Assembly (NCBI GenBank): GCA_030248215.1
Contig: JASANG010000566.1
Coordinates: forward strand, 124,001-188,000
Source: Enoplolaimus lenunculus
Lineage: Eukaryota > Nematoda > Enoplea > Enoplida > Thoracostomopsidae
Reading direction: 5' to 3'
DNA: 64,000 nucleotides
The notes under the pieces were generated by a model. It saw only the letters and a program-made list of their open reading frames with translations. It had not been told where the DNA came from and ran no database searches. Positions within the stretch are counted from its first letter, which is position 1. The number at the start of each line of letters is the position of its first letter. The translations under genes were made by a program, and so were the position numbers. Below, one piece after another: positions 25,301-35,012 of the stretch.

Positions 25301-26107
25301 CTGTCTCAAATTTTTCACGCTTAAATGTCTTAAATTTAAGAGTGTGATTCGTAAACAATTAAAACAAATGTTTCTAAAATACAAGACAAATATGTCTGAA
25401 ATATAAGACAAATATGTCTGGAAATTAAGCTCAACCAAATTCCCTAATTTTACAACCTCAGATACGTCTAAGACGTAAAGATAGGTCGGGAAGAGCCTGA
25501 GCTCAACTCGAAATATCTTTGAAATTCGATTATTTATATACTCTCTTAAGAATATAAACGGAGCAGCATTTTCACATACATAAAAATCAGAAAATAATTT
25601 CTTGAATATATATAAGACAACTATTTCTTGAAAGAAAGAAATTTGTTTCTTATAAATTGTACATAGTTTAATTTCTTGAATATGACATTTATGTTTTAAC
25701 AATTTCAGACATAAATTTCTGAGCTGTTTAAAAGGCTATTAATGTCTGAAACACAATGCATTAATGTCTTGAAAATTTAAAAAAGTACGAGTCTTGAAAT
25801 TTCAAGACAATTGATTTTGTGTGTACTCCCAACACTGTGAATGATATACTGATTGCTGCATTTTTCAGAACATGGCCGTGATCATTCAAACGAGTCATTA
25901 TCAATACACAGTGTTACCAAAGTATGGCTTGCAATTGGGATATTGTTGACGTCATTTTTCGTCATAGCATTGGTTCTATTAGTGTGTCATTGTCACATGT
26001 ATACGTGTCAATTGCGAATTCCTTATCGTAGATATCATGATGATGAAGAGCAACGAATATCAAGGTATTCAAACGTAGTTTTCAAGAGTACGGCAATTAG
26101 CCCATAG
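16400..26107 (+). CDS. Single-pass EGF-repeat membrane protein, 9 exons
   Basis: Exons: 16400-16576, 17376-17458, 18597-18808, 19646-19785, 20980-21304, 22893-23041, 23635-23719, 24168-24284, 25869-26107. All introns are GT-AG and every phase agrees, giving 508 residues. The first ATG opens a signal peptide (MTILTATIQKLLIALYLTF, cleavage near residue 25). Residues 26-200 form a globular region I do not recognise, with several N-glycosylation sites. Cysteine-rich EGF-like units follow: residues about 280-318, about 320-358 (DVDECLSNPCSHGG, a calcium-binding type), about 364-390, and about 396-429 ending GYSGRFCE. Residues about 448-470 (WLAIGILLTSFFVIALVLLV) are the membrane span, followed by a tail of about 38 residues with YRRY and acidic DDEE. 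It is probably an adhesion or ligand-type surface protein; the partner is unknown. Exon 3 could instead end at 18769, which removes 13 residues in the same phase. A TATA-like AATATATAAC lies just upstream of the start. Confidence 0.85.
16936..17078. mobile_element. Family B MITE in intron 1 of the EGF gene
   Basis: GGACCAATGAACAAGCG and CCCCTGATCTTTAAATGAGCC-like ends, with an AAAGTTT repeat on both flanks. Confidence 0.65.
17835..18270. repeat. Degenerate 18-bp minisatellite in intron 2 of the EGF gene
   Basis: Repeated units of the type CTCGTCGACCGCGACAA. GTCGAC and TTGTCG/CGACAA are self-complementary within the unit, so the array can fold in many ways. It is more GC-rich than its surroundings. 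Confidence 0.8.
18805..19400 (+). mobile_element. hAT-like family G, touching exon 3 of the EGF gene
   Basis: Starts CAGGGTGTAAGCGAATAGTA, matching the reverse of the right end of the complete copy at 53994-54607, and stays similar to about 19400, where it is truncated. An internal end-like sequence lies at 19150-19203. The GT used as the exon-3 donor in the longer gene model is inside its first bases. Confidence 0.65.
19958..20177. mobile_element. Family C fold-back MITE in intron 4 of the EGF gene
   Basis: GGCAAAAAATGGTGTGTCAA and its inverse ending TTTTTTACAGTG. One end is diverged. Confidence 0.7.
20647..20849. mobile_element. Family B MITE in intron 4 of the EGF gene
   Basis: GGGCAAATGTAAAGAACACG to CCGCCCCTAATCTCTACATGG, with a near-match 8-bp flank (TAACCAAG and TAATCAAG). 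Confidence 0.75.
21350..21542. mobile_element. Family C fold-back MITE in intron 5 of the EGF gene
   Basis: Begins AAATGGTGAGTCAAACTGAC about 45 bases after the exon-5 donor and ends TTTTTTTGCAGTG next to TA. Confidence 0.7.
22309..22557. mobile_element. Family L MITE
   Basis: AGCCCTTTCACACGTGCTAG at the left and CATGCACGTGTGAATAGGGCT at the right are inverted ends of at least 40 bp that also share TTTTTGCTGCGAG. The open frames across it are not genes. It lies in intron 5 of the EGF gene. Confidence 0.8.
23189..23362 (+). mobile_element. Helitron-like non-autonomous element
   Basis: Starts TCTATATATTAAAGCTGGAA after an A and ends CTAG before a T. A hairpin TTTGCGCATTGCGCAAA lies nine bases upstream of CTAG. 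These are the structural marks of Helitrons. It lies in intron 6 of the EGF gene. Confidence 0.75.
23805..24025. mobile_element. Family B MITE, right end lost
   Basis: GGCCCAATGTAAAGAACAAG starts a copy with an internally duplicated GCGTAAGAATGAGCATATTC block. The right terminus has been replaced. It lies in intron 7 of the EGF gene. Confidence 0.65.
24470..24999. mobile_element. Family E MITE carrying a nested family K
   Basis: TGTAGTGACCGGAATAAGAG pairs with CTTATTCGGGTCACTACAG at the other end. The K element at 24798-24967 sits inside with its own duplication. It lies in intron 8 of the EGF gene. Confidence 0.8.
24798..24967. mobile_element. hAT-like MITE family K nested in family E
   Basis: CAATGGCGGATCCATGGGGG to CCTGGATCCGCCACTG with perfect 8-bp duplications GGGTTTAG on both sides. 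Confidence 0.85.
25174..25823. mobile_element. Family I, TA-flanked mariner-like MITE
   Basis: Ends CACACGAAAAAC and GATTTTGTGTG with TA on both sides. The body is full of short inverted words such as TTTCAAGACA and ATGTCTTG. The 155-codon minus-strand frame inside shows no transposase motif. The second copy is at 61348-62027. It lies in intron 8 of the EGF gene. Confidence 0.75.
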
Positions 26108-26114
26108 TAACTTT

Positions 26115-26315
26115 GGCCAATGTAAAGCACAGGGGCAAACAGTATTATAAGCATATTTCTATGCCTAAGCTTAAGCCTAAGCCTAAACCTAAGCGTAAGA
26201 ATGAGTTTATTCCTAAGCCTAATCCTAAGCCAAGCAAAAAATTAGTTTAAAGCTTAAGCTTACCCTATTATATTCCCACAAAAAAATCGTTCCGCCCCTG
26301 ATCTTTACATAAATC
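26115..26315. mobile_element. Family B MITE just after the EGF stop codon
   Basis: Inserted with 8-bp flanks GTAACTTT/ATAACTTT. The first flank overlaps the last base of the TAG stop, so the element begins eight bases after the coding region and is likely to be part of the 3' UTR. Confidence 0.8.
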
Positions 26316-26429
26316 ATAACTTTAACAGCTTGTATGATTAGTGATTTTTAGCACAACTATTTCGACATAGCAATGAAAATTTTAGCACAACTTTAATGTT
26401 TATTTTATACGTGCAACACATTCCATAAA

Positions 26430-26600
26430 TCTATATATTAAAGCTGGAACGCCACGCACACGTATTTTTGGCAGCATTCCAACAGATTTTTCTTTACCTA
26501 ACGTATGCAAATTAAGAGTGTCTGCATTGAGAATAGTTATTATTTCATATGTTTTATACATCTGCAAAACACTACAACTATTCAAAAAGCAGCTTTTTTT
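26430..26600 (+). mobile_element. Helitron-like element, second 3'-end type
   Basis: Same TCTATATATTAAAGCTGGAA start after an A, but the 3' part (CACTACAACTATTCAAAAAG) matches the element at 27030-27196 and not those ending CTAG. Its end is uncertain. Confidence 0.55.
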
Positions 26601-26754
26601 TAATTCGATCACTGAAATATGAGGAGCCCAGGCAACAGTTTAGCGTACGGACAAAAAAGCCATAGTGCAACTGCACATGTGTACAACTACGTATACTAGT
26701 TAATTTCATTTCTTAACTAATTAAGCCGATGTATTAGTGCCGTAACCGTAGTAT

Positions 26755-26905
26755 ACACATATTCCTAAGCCTAAGCGTAGAATGAAGCTTATGAATCCGC
26801 GTAAACCTAATCTTAAAGCCTAAGCAAAAATAGTTTAAACCTTAAGCTTTCTTACTCATTGTAGTTGCACAGAAAAACGTTCCGCCTCTGATCTTCCCAT
26901 GGGGC
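26755..26905. mobile_element. Family B MITE, left-truncated
   Basis: CCTAAG-type core and a CAGAAAAACGTTCCGCCTCT right end. No left terminus. Confidence 0.6.
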
Positions 26906-27029
26906 CAGTTAATTGGCCATTTAATTGCTACTAGTACACGTAGTTGCACGCATGTGCAACTGGACAAAAGGCTTCTCCGACCCTAGACTAAATTGTTGAC
27001 TGGTCCCGTGATATTAAGTGAACGAATTT

Positions 27030-27196
27030 GATAAACAGCTTTTTGAAAAGCTGTAGTGCTTTGTAGATATATAAAATCAGAAACAGTAGGTATTTTCAAC
27101 ACATACAGTTTTCATTTGCATACGTAACGTGCATAAAAATCTTGAAATGCTGCCCAAAATACGTATGTGGCGCGTTCCAGCTTTAACATATATAGA
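27030..27196 (-). mobile_element. Helitron-like element, inverted orientation
   Basis: On the minus strand it begins TCTATATATGTTAAAGCTGG after an A and carries an AGCTTTTCAAAAAGCT hairpin near its 3' end, shared with 26430-26600. Confidence 0.55.
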
Positions 27197-27399
27197 TTAT
27201 GCTGTATATAAAAAAATTTCAGATCAGGTCCAAAATATAATACAGGCGACGAAGTTGCTGTTGCGTTCACAGAACCTCACATTACAATGGAATCAATTCT
27301 TCGACCTCAACATTCAACCGATACACAGTGTTTAATGGTCACTAAAACGGTGTAATGATATTATTTGTTTACGATACCAAATTTATACGTTTGCAAAAC

Positions 27400-28230
27400 C
27401 GAAATATAATTGTCATTTCTAGCAAATGTTACAATAGAATGTCTTCAATACCTACCTGAATGCAACGTAACTCAATGAAACTTACGCCATTCCCCGCCTG
27501 CAACATGAGCCCCATTGTAAGAGATCAACCTGGGACGCAACAGTTTATCAAACACAGCCGCCATATACGTGGGCATCCAATATATAATGGACAAAATAAA
27601 CTCGCAAGCGAAGCGAACAAGAAGCGATACTAATCGCAAATAGGGCAATGCTTAATTTGAGTTACGCCAAAAACGCAAAATTTTATTATGCAAATCGCTT
27701 GGGGATCAATTTTGCCGGGGCTCCGCAACGGCCGTGCACCCATGGAGGTGTCGGAGGGGGGGGGGGCGGTTGCCTGGGCACTGAAGCATTGATTTCAGGG
27801 CTAATCATATGTGATCCAGGGGACTGCAATAAAAAGACTGTTTGGAAATCAAGCCCTTGTACACCGTTTTTCTTCACGACTTACACCTGAAACCTAATCG
27901 TATAGGTATACCGCGAGTAAAAAAATATAGTTTCCACCGGTAAAACACGGGAAGGGTAAAGAAATCTTCGCCCACGTGTACCCATACCGCCGACCAAGTG
28001 ACTGTTCCGATGAACCTGTTCTGCTCAGAGTTGTACTCTAAACTCGTCCCAGGCATTTTAATATAAACCGGCCCAACCGCTGAATATTTACCAAATCAAT
28101 TTCATATTCGAACTTTTTCATATTGTGAAACGGTTCAAACTTCAGTTGACCACCGATTCTTCAGGTATTCGGTGCATAGACATACCTTGATTTGACACAT
28201 AATTCATTTCCTTTTGCTAGTTCTATAACA
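27400..28230. other. ETS gene downstream flank, unassigned
   Basis: Contains a G-rich run (27749-27770) and a 60-codon minus-strand frame (27874-28056) with no recognisable domain. It may include the 3' UTR of the ETS gene. No clear polyadenylation signal was assigned. Confidence 0.35.
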
Positions 28231-28233
28231 TCT

Positions 28234-30158
28234 CTATGTATCACAAGCGCTAATGCATTCGTTGAAATAAATGGCTAATTCGGATTGGCTGAACGACGGT
28301 AGTTCAACGGCAGTTAACAAATCAGTTGGCGGTGAATTTGACATTGAAATTATAACATCAGACGGTGATATTTCAAGGCACGAGTCAGATGAGTTTGTCG
28401 TACAGTTCTGCGAATTATTTGTGAATTCTGAAGTCATTTGCGGTGTTACAACGGCACTTTCAAGTCCTGCTGGTTGTGTATCAAAAGTTTGAGTTGAATA
28501 CGATTGCATTTCAATTTGTGCAACTTCTGGCATTGTTGAGCATAAATTGTTCAACTCAGCTTGGTGGTGAGTGTATGGAACGCTTGTTAAACGCATTGTA
28601 AGTTTGTTGGAAACATTTGTTGCTTCAGAATTCGAATTATCAATGCATTTTTGTATGTCGCTGTCTGTATTGCTGTATGTGCAGGTGTCGGATGTGTTGT
28701 GATTCGAGGTATTATTACTACTATTATTACTATCATTCTTACTGTAATCATTATTAATATTATATTTATGGTTATTATTATTATTATTAATATTATTATT
28801 ATTATTATTATTAATATTATTATTATTATTATTATTATTTCTATTACTGCCACTGTCAACAACAACACAATCAATTAAGCTGTTACTTATTTCGTCATTA
28901 CAGTGATTGTTTGAAGTAGAACAACTAATGTCACGCTGCTGTGAAAATCGCCTCCGACTCCAGTCAACTGCGTTCGGACCAAACTTGTACACAAGACGCC
29001 GACCGGATACTGGTAACATTATTTTCGTGTTGTAGTAGTACCTGAAACACTATTATGAGAAAATTGAAACCAAACTGAACGCCTGTTTTTCACATGGGCG
29101 GCCGCTTTTAAGATAGTCGGCCATCTCAAACAGGTCCGAGGGGGGTCCTATAAAGTGTTGTACAACTCTATAATTTCGTGGTCAGCAAACAATTTTTTAG
29201 TTTGCCATGGTCGGGGCCGCCAATAGGGGGTTGAGGTGGGTGGGTGGGTTGCTTCCGCCGGCACTGGTTTTTCAATTGTTTGGGTTACGTTTTGTTTAAA
29301 TTTGGACTGTCAGTTTGCAGTTGAAGCTTAGCGATGGTATTTATCACATCTTTTAGAACGAAAAACATTTTACCTATCGCGATACTAATAAAATGTAGGG
29401 TGGTGCCCAGGCTTGGGTAAACGTTTTAGTCAAGAACTTTAGGCTTACGTATGTTTTTCCTGATACCTAAACCGGAGCCTACGCCTGTAGGAAGAGTGAT
29501 ACAAGAGTGTAATAAAATAACCTAAAATGACTAAGAATTCGTTCAAAACGTTGGAAAACTTGTAAAAGAAATTCCTGTGCTGAGAATTGGAATCAAAAAG
29601 TTTATCAAAATCTGAGTAAGCTTACATCAAGCAGTCAATGGATATTTCATTACCAAAAGCTTTGACGACATGTTTTGCCGAAGTGCTATAAAAGTACTCA
29701 TGGAACTTACAACTTTTGCAAATCGAAATGTTAAAATTGAAAGCACCATAACTTAAACTAGACGTCCAACTTTGAGCAATGCGCAAAAATGTTAGCGAAT
29801 GCATAATAATCTGTATGTATACATATTTCTTTATTATTGAACAATCTCGTCTTTGTGCTATGAAACTATTGTAAACAAAGTATGCTGGAAACTTGCTTAA
29901 CATACTTATATGGGGTGTTTCAGCTTTAATTATATTGACAAATAAATGATTGTTATAATATGTGTGGGAGTAAAATAAAACATTTGAAGCTTTAATTACC
30001 TCATTGCTCGACTTAGCTTTTCATACGTCATTTTGTGATTGTTCTTCTTGTCTCCCCACAACCGAGCTAATTTCTCTGATTCAACAATACGAAATATGCC
30101 CTCGGAAGCATCTTCCCATCTAAAAACTATATTTCACTAAGTATGCACACAGACAGGC

Positions 30159-30191
<33 letters not shown>

Positions 30192-33100
30192 GCAGCAGGG
30201 CAGCAGCAGCAGCAGAGGAGAGAAGAAGAGGAGGAAGAGAAGAAGAAGAAGAAAAAAAGAAGAAGAAGAAAGAAGAAAAGGGAGAAAAAGAAAAAAAAAA
30301 GAAAAGAAGAAAAAAGAAAGAAAAAAAAAAAAAAAAGAAAAAAAAAGAAAAAAAAAAAAAAACAATTTAAATATCAAAATCTATTACTAAAACCCAAAAT
30401 CCCGTTCGAAACGACTTGCAGCTGCAAATAATTCATTAAAAATCATAGCTAAAAATTTAGTTCACATGCGTAAACAACCGTGCAAGTTCACTGAATTTAT
30501 TGCAGCCGCTTTCTCATTGCCTGGTAAAAAAATGCAAGGTCTGCGTACAATTTACAGCTGCAAGTTCTTGCAGCAAAAACTTGCACGTGTGAATAGAGCT
30601 TAACTAAAAAGTATTAATGAGGCAAAAAATGTGAATTGTTATCCTGACGGATTTGCTATGGTGTAATTTTCAAAACAAACCTTTCGTTTTCAAGCACTTT
30701 TTACATAACATTAACATTGAAAACATATGCGACTGTTGTAGTCAAAAGATTTTTGAACAATTAATTTTAATTTAAGTAAAAAATATACCTAAGCAAATGT
30801 GAACGTGAAATAATTATGTGTAACAGGGGTCATATTTTGAGGTCAAACTCACCCGATTTTAGATTAATTTATGTACGTTTGGGACACGTTTGACAGTCAG
30901 ATATTGCATGTTTAATGAGCTCCTTGTAGTTTAACCATGTCCTTCAAGAATATACCACCCGCTGACTATTTTAAAATATACACACTGATCCCTTTGAGTT
31001 ACTTACCGCTTGCTTTTGTATGCTTACCTCACGACCGATGGACACGTTGCTGGATTCCAGAGCGCATCTCTGATAAATTCCCAAAGTTTGTTTCCTCGAA
31101 TATCTAAATGGTTTAACATGTAAACGAATATATAATGCACTAAAAGTCAAAATTTATAAATAATCTGAGCCCATGTAAAGATCATGGCAGAACTTTTTTC
31201 TGTGAGACTGCAATAGAATAAGTTTAAGCATTAGACTAATTTTTTGCTTGGCTTAGGCGTAGGCTTAGGCCTAGGAATATGCTCATTCTAACGCTTAGGC
31301 GTTGGTTTAGGCTTAGGCTTAGGAATATGCTTATATGGCGGTTAACATTACCGATTGTGCGTTTGTGACCTGGTTTGTCCCCTACCCCTAGCAGGAGGTA
31401 GAAACAACCTATATGAATAGATTGTTATCTAGCTACTACCCATATGGGTACGTTACGTTTGTAGCTATGGGTAACTAGTCTTCGGTTTGTTACCCATATG
31501 GGTACCTTGCGATTGTTTTAACAATATTTATAGCTTGCGTATTTTTTTACATTTTTTCGAAAGATGTATTGTAAAAAAGACTAAACCAGACTTGTAAAAC
31601 AAAACTCACTGAACGGAGTCGTTTTAAAGTGCAAGCTTGAAAGTGCATTATCTATATGGGCTACGAGCAGACATCTCGACTCTACCCATATGGGTAGGTC
31701 AATATTTCAAAAACCTAGCTATGTGCAACATTTTATTTTCTGTTGGTATCCATATGGGTAACAAAAACGTTACTGTATACCGCTATGGGCATAGTGACAA
31801 AACAGGTACCAAGCGCACAATTGGTAAAATGAACCCTTCATAGTACAGTTCCGCCCATGTTCTTTACATTGGCCCTGAGAAAACTCACAGTAAATTTCAT
31901 TCATTCATTTGGTTTAGGCATACTGGTAAATCCTTGCGTCATGGGTTCAAGCCCCACCGCATCCACAGCAAAGTTTTCCTGAAGGGCTCTATATGGTACT
32001 GCTTAACTTTTATACAATTACAATTAATTTGTCAAATTGTGAAATACGGCCGATTTATAGCTGGACAACAGCAACAACTGCAGTGCGTAACTCAAAATTT
32101 TTTAATTCTGGCAATTAATTTTTCGACTCTCATGTACGCTTTTTTTATATTATTTATACTTTACGTTTAATGTTTAAGGCTCACGTTTAGACTTTGCAGA
32201 ACGCTTACCTATGCTTAAAGTCTTTTTATGCTTGAAATTGCAACACCGAAACTTATTAAACTAACGCTGTGATCGTCTTCGTGGTCTAATGAGCGGAACG
32301 CTAAATCTTTTGCGTCGATTTGTGCCGTTCTGATCACCAATCTGCGGTTCGCTAGCACCAACAACTGAACTGACTTGATTGCAGTTAGAATCAACAGAGT
32401 TTGGCGAACGTGTATGATACAAATCATCTGATCCAATTGGAGCACAGGTTTCGTATGTTGAAATGCTGCAATCCGTCGGGTTGTCACACAGGACAAATCG
32501 ACCGGTTTGAGAACTGTTCGACGAAAAGCTGTCAGGAGGAGAGACAACGGATTGGCTAGACGGCTGGTTTGATAAAAGCAACTGATCAGGTGACGAATGT
32601 TGCGGCATATGGGAGGTGATATTTTCTGTTTCGACGAGGAAGTAAAAAAACGCACTCATGACAAATATACCATGACAGTAAAACTTAATATTTGAAACTT
32701 TGGCTCTTTGAAAGTCAATATATTCTGTAGTGACCCGAATAAAAGAGGAGGACTGATAATTATTTGGCTTCTCCAGACGGTATTCGCTTGTTATTCGGTT
32801 ACGGACGGTTATTTGTTTTAACCCACGCTCCGCCACCCTTCGTTACTGATATGTCCGGTAATGCAATTATACGATAAATTAAACGTTTATTGGTCTTGTA
32901 TCCAAAGATGAAGCGATAATGCAAGGTTAAACTTAGCAATGTACTTTCAAAACTTAAATATGCTTTAACGTTTCGAACTCAAGTTTATTTTGGGCCTAGA
33001 GTTATTTATTCACTACAATTAGAGACAATTGACATTTATGGACTCTAATTAGCGTTTTGGAACTCTATCCGCTTACGGACTCTTTTTAGGCGTATGGACT

Positions 33101-34405
33101 TCTATTTCTTTACAAATATGTTTATTTCTACACTGCAAAAAATGGTGAGTCAAATTGACTCTCTCCGAAATAGGCTCTACGGGACTACACAAACTGAGCC
33201 AAATTCGACTCCAATAGAATCAAATTTGAGTCGCTAAATCGCACGTTTGACTCTGGTGGAGTCGAATTTTGACTCAGTTTGTGAAGTCCCGTAGAGCCTA
33301 TTTCGGAGGGAGTCAATCTGACTCACCATTTTTTGCAGTGTACACAATGTTTAACCGTTCTGTCTTCAGTCAACTCTCAGAAAAAAATGGGCCGTAATTT
33401 TACCGTTTCTTTATAGCTTACGCGAAGTAAGTATATTAGAGAGTAAACCACTACGCTGCGAAGTACTCGAGGTATTTTCCAAAAATTTCATTTTAGAATG
33501 AGCACTGCTCAACTTACCTTCAGTGCTTTGCAAAAACGACTTTGTGAATCTGTTATGTTGCAAAGACTTGTCTTGTTCGTGCAAACCTCAAGTTTTAAAA
33601 TAGATGTCTTTGCAGGCTGCATAACGTACCATACGAAAGAGTATATGATAATAAATCTTAGGCTTAAGTTTAAGCTTAGGTTTACGCTTAGGAATATCTC
33701 ATTTTTGATGGACTAAAAAATGAGTAGGCTTAAATTTTACAAGTAGGCTTAGATTTTACACTATATTTTTTGCTTAGAATTAGTCGTGCTTAGGTTTATA
33801 AATGCACGTTTCAAAACGCCTATGTTTAGGCTTAGGAATACGCTTAATCTATACTTCGGCCCAAAAAGCAACATTGACCACAACTTTACTACACTACCCA
33901 AAAATTGCTTCGATATACTGTGGCGTTGTGGTCGAAGTCTTGCAGGGGCCAGCTGCATTTTAGTGCCGCAAATGATTGGTTCAATCTGGTTGGTGGGTCA
34001 ACTACAGTTTGATAGAGTCAGTTTAAGCTTTAGACTAACACATTTACTTAGGCTTAGGCTTAGTCTTATGAATAGGCTGATGTTTACGCTTTTAGGCTTA
34101 GGCTTATGAGTATGCTTACACCACTGTTCCAGCCGTGTTCTATACATGGGCCGTGTTTTCGTATACTTACCGTCCAATAGCTTGAGTAACTCTTCATAAA
34201 TCAGCGTTCCATATACTGGATTACGTTCAGCAAATTGTTCCCTGTCCAAGCATAAAAGCGAAGATCCACTACAGTCAGCGAACATATGAATGTTTAAATT
34301 TTCGACACTGATCAGATGAGTTTTCCCAATCTGTAGCAACCATCCGATAACTTCATTTTCACCCCAGTTTTCAACGCGGGTCCTATGCCATGAGTCTAAA
34401 TCCAT
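28234..34405 (-). CDS. PNT-ETS transcription factor (ESE/ELF3-like), 5 exons
   Basis: Exons on the minus strand: 34413-34171 (ATG at 34405), 32625-32266, 31103-31028, 30119-30000, 29041-28234. All phases agree, giving 532 residues. Residues about 8-77 are a Pointed/SAM domain ([27 protein letters not shown]). The linker ends in a basic [18 protein letters not shown] stretch, placed like the AT-hook/NLS of ESE factors. Residues about 203-288 are a complete ETS DNA-binding domain ([57 protein letters not shown]), so it should bind GGAA sites in the nucleus. The ETS domain is split over three exons. The last exon encodes a poly-Asn tract near residues 328-355 and a Ser/Asn/Thr-rich tail. The ESE assignment rests on the PNT domain plus the FGxNAxxW end; SPDEF is less likely. 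An acceptor precedes the first exon, so a 5' non-coding exon probably exists. Confidence 0.88.
28750..28848. repeat. (ATT)n microsatellite inside ETS exon 5
   Basis: Interrupted ATT repeats on the plus strand read as AAT (Asn) codons in the gene. ATA interruptions give isolated Ile residues. Length change would keep the frame. Confidence 0.9.
29050..29990. other. Intron 4 of the ETS gene
   Basis: Non-coding between exons 4 and 5 of the minus-strand ETS gene. The 93-codon frame at 29622-29903 has no recognisable domain. Confidence 0.6.
30143..30361. repeat. (GACA)n plus long purine tract
   Basis: GACAGACAGACAGACA, then AGC units, then about 150 bases of almost pure A/G on the plus strand. 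In the ETS gene sense this is an unusually long pyrimidine tract ending roughly 25-50 bases upstream of the acceptor of exon 4 (30119). Confidence 0.9.
30380..30602. mobile_element. Family L MITE, left-truncated
   Basis: Ends AAACTTGCACGTGTGAATAG like 22309-22557. The left end merges into the purine tract. Confidence 0.65.
31167..31874. mobile_element. Family B MITE split by family J
   Basis: Left part GAGCCCATGTAAAGATCATG with TTAGGC units. Right part ends CCATGTTCTTTACATTGGCC. The gap is filled by the element at about 31336-31848. It lies in intron 2 of the ETS gene. Confidence 0.75.
31336..31848. mobile_element. Family J MITE with ACCCATATGGGTA palindromes
   Basis: TA-flanked. Its inverted ends share TTACC(G/A)ATTGTGCG and ACCTG(G/T)TTTGTC. 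The interior contains four ACCCATATGGGTA-type palindromes. It interrupts a family-B element, so it is the younger insertion. Confidence 0.7.
31909..31975 (+). other. Partial tRNA-like 3' half
   Basis: GGGTTCAAGCCCCACC forms a T-arm with four of five pairs and a B box. No convincing acceptor or D arm was found, so it is at most a fragment or SINE remnant. Confidence 0.25.
32725..33112. mobile_element. Family E MITE, right-truncated
   Basis: CTGTAGTGACCCGAATAAAA start and the family interior (GGCCTAGAGTTATTTATTCAC-like). The closing end is missing. It lies in intron 1 of the ETS gene. Confidence 0.7.
33131..33340. mobile_element. Family C fold-back MITE, complete
   Basis: CACTGCAAAAAATGGTGAGT pairs with ACTCACCATTTTTTGCAGTG. 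TA on both sides. It lies in intron 1 of the ETS gene. Confidence 0.88.
33655..33879. mobile_element. Family A MITE remnant
   Basis: TTAGGC-like core and a right end CCCAAAAAGCAACATTGACC. The left end is not recognisable. Confidence 0.5.
34012..34152. mobile_element. Family B MITE remnant beside the PNT exon
   Basis: The core TTAAGCTTTAGACTAACACA and right end GTTCTATACATGGGCC lie 19 bases past the donor side of the PNT exon. The left terminus is degraded. Confidence 0.65.
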
Positions 34406-34436
34406 AGTTTCGTCTAAAATAGAGTTCAAATGTTTG

Positions 34437-34681
34437 ACCCATGTAAACATCAGGGACATAACATTTCTCTGTGGGACCATAAAAGACTATTAAGCTTAAG
34501 CTTTAGACTAATTTTTTTACTTGGCTTAGGCTTAGGCTTAGGAATATGCTCATTGTTACGCTTAGTTTACGCTTGGGTTCAGGCTTAGGGATATGCTCAT
34601 TCTTACGCTTAGGCTTAGGTTTAGGTTTCGGCTTAGGAATATGTTTATAATACTGTTCCGCATATGTTCTTTACGTTGGCC
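34437..34681. mobile_element. Family B MITE upstream of the PNT exon
   Basis: GACCCATGTAAACATCAGGG to ATGTTCTTTACGTTGGCC. It ends 24 bases from the acceptor of ETS exon 1. Confidence 0.8.
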
Positions 34682-35012
34682 AAGTTTTTTTAACATAAAT
34701 TTTGTAACCGAATTGATAAGTAAACGCGCGTCTGTGAACATAAAATCTTTGTAATGAATTTCAACTTAAAATTTGAACGGTAATTAAAGAATCCATTCAA
34801 AGTCAATGAGGGTATATCGAAATTGATTCAGAATTGTCGTCTAAAGCTTGGAAACAATATTCACAATGAATATAGAACAAGCAATTAAGAGGCAACATGA
34901 ATAGAAGGATAATGTCTATTTTCTAATTTATGTATATAGGATCACAATTTAGCTTAGTATAAGCAAGCAGTCAGCTTTCAAATATTCTACTAGGTAAAAA
35001 TAGCCAAAAGTT

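Noticed and set aside
25235-25702. 155-codon minus-strand frame as a transposase
   Set aside because: It lies in a TA-flanked MITE but shows no DDE/D or helix-turn-helix pattern, and the second copy of the family has no matching frame.
28587-28878. Ile/Val-rich membrane-protein frames on both strands
   Set aside because: They are alternative readings of the ATT repeat within the ETS exon.
30120-30377. Phe/Leu-rich and Lys/Glu-rich frames
   Set aside because: Readings of a pure purine/pyrimidine tract in an intron.
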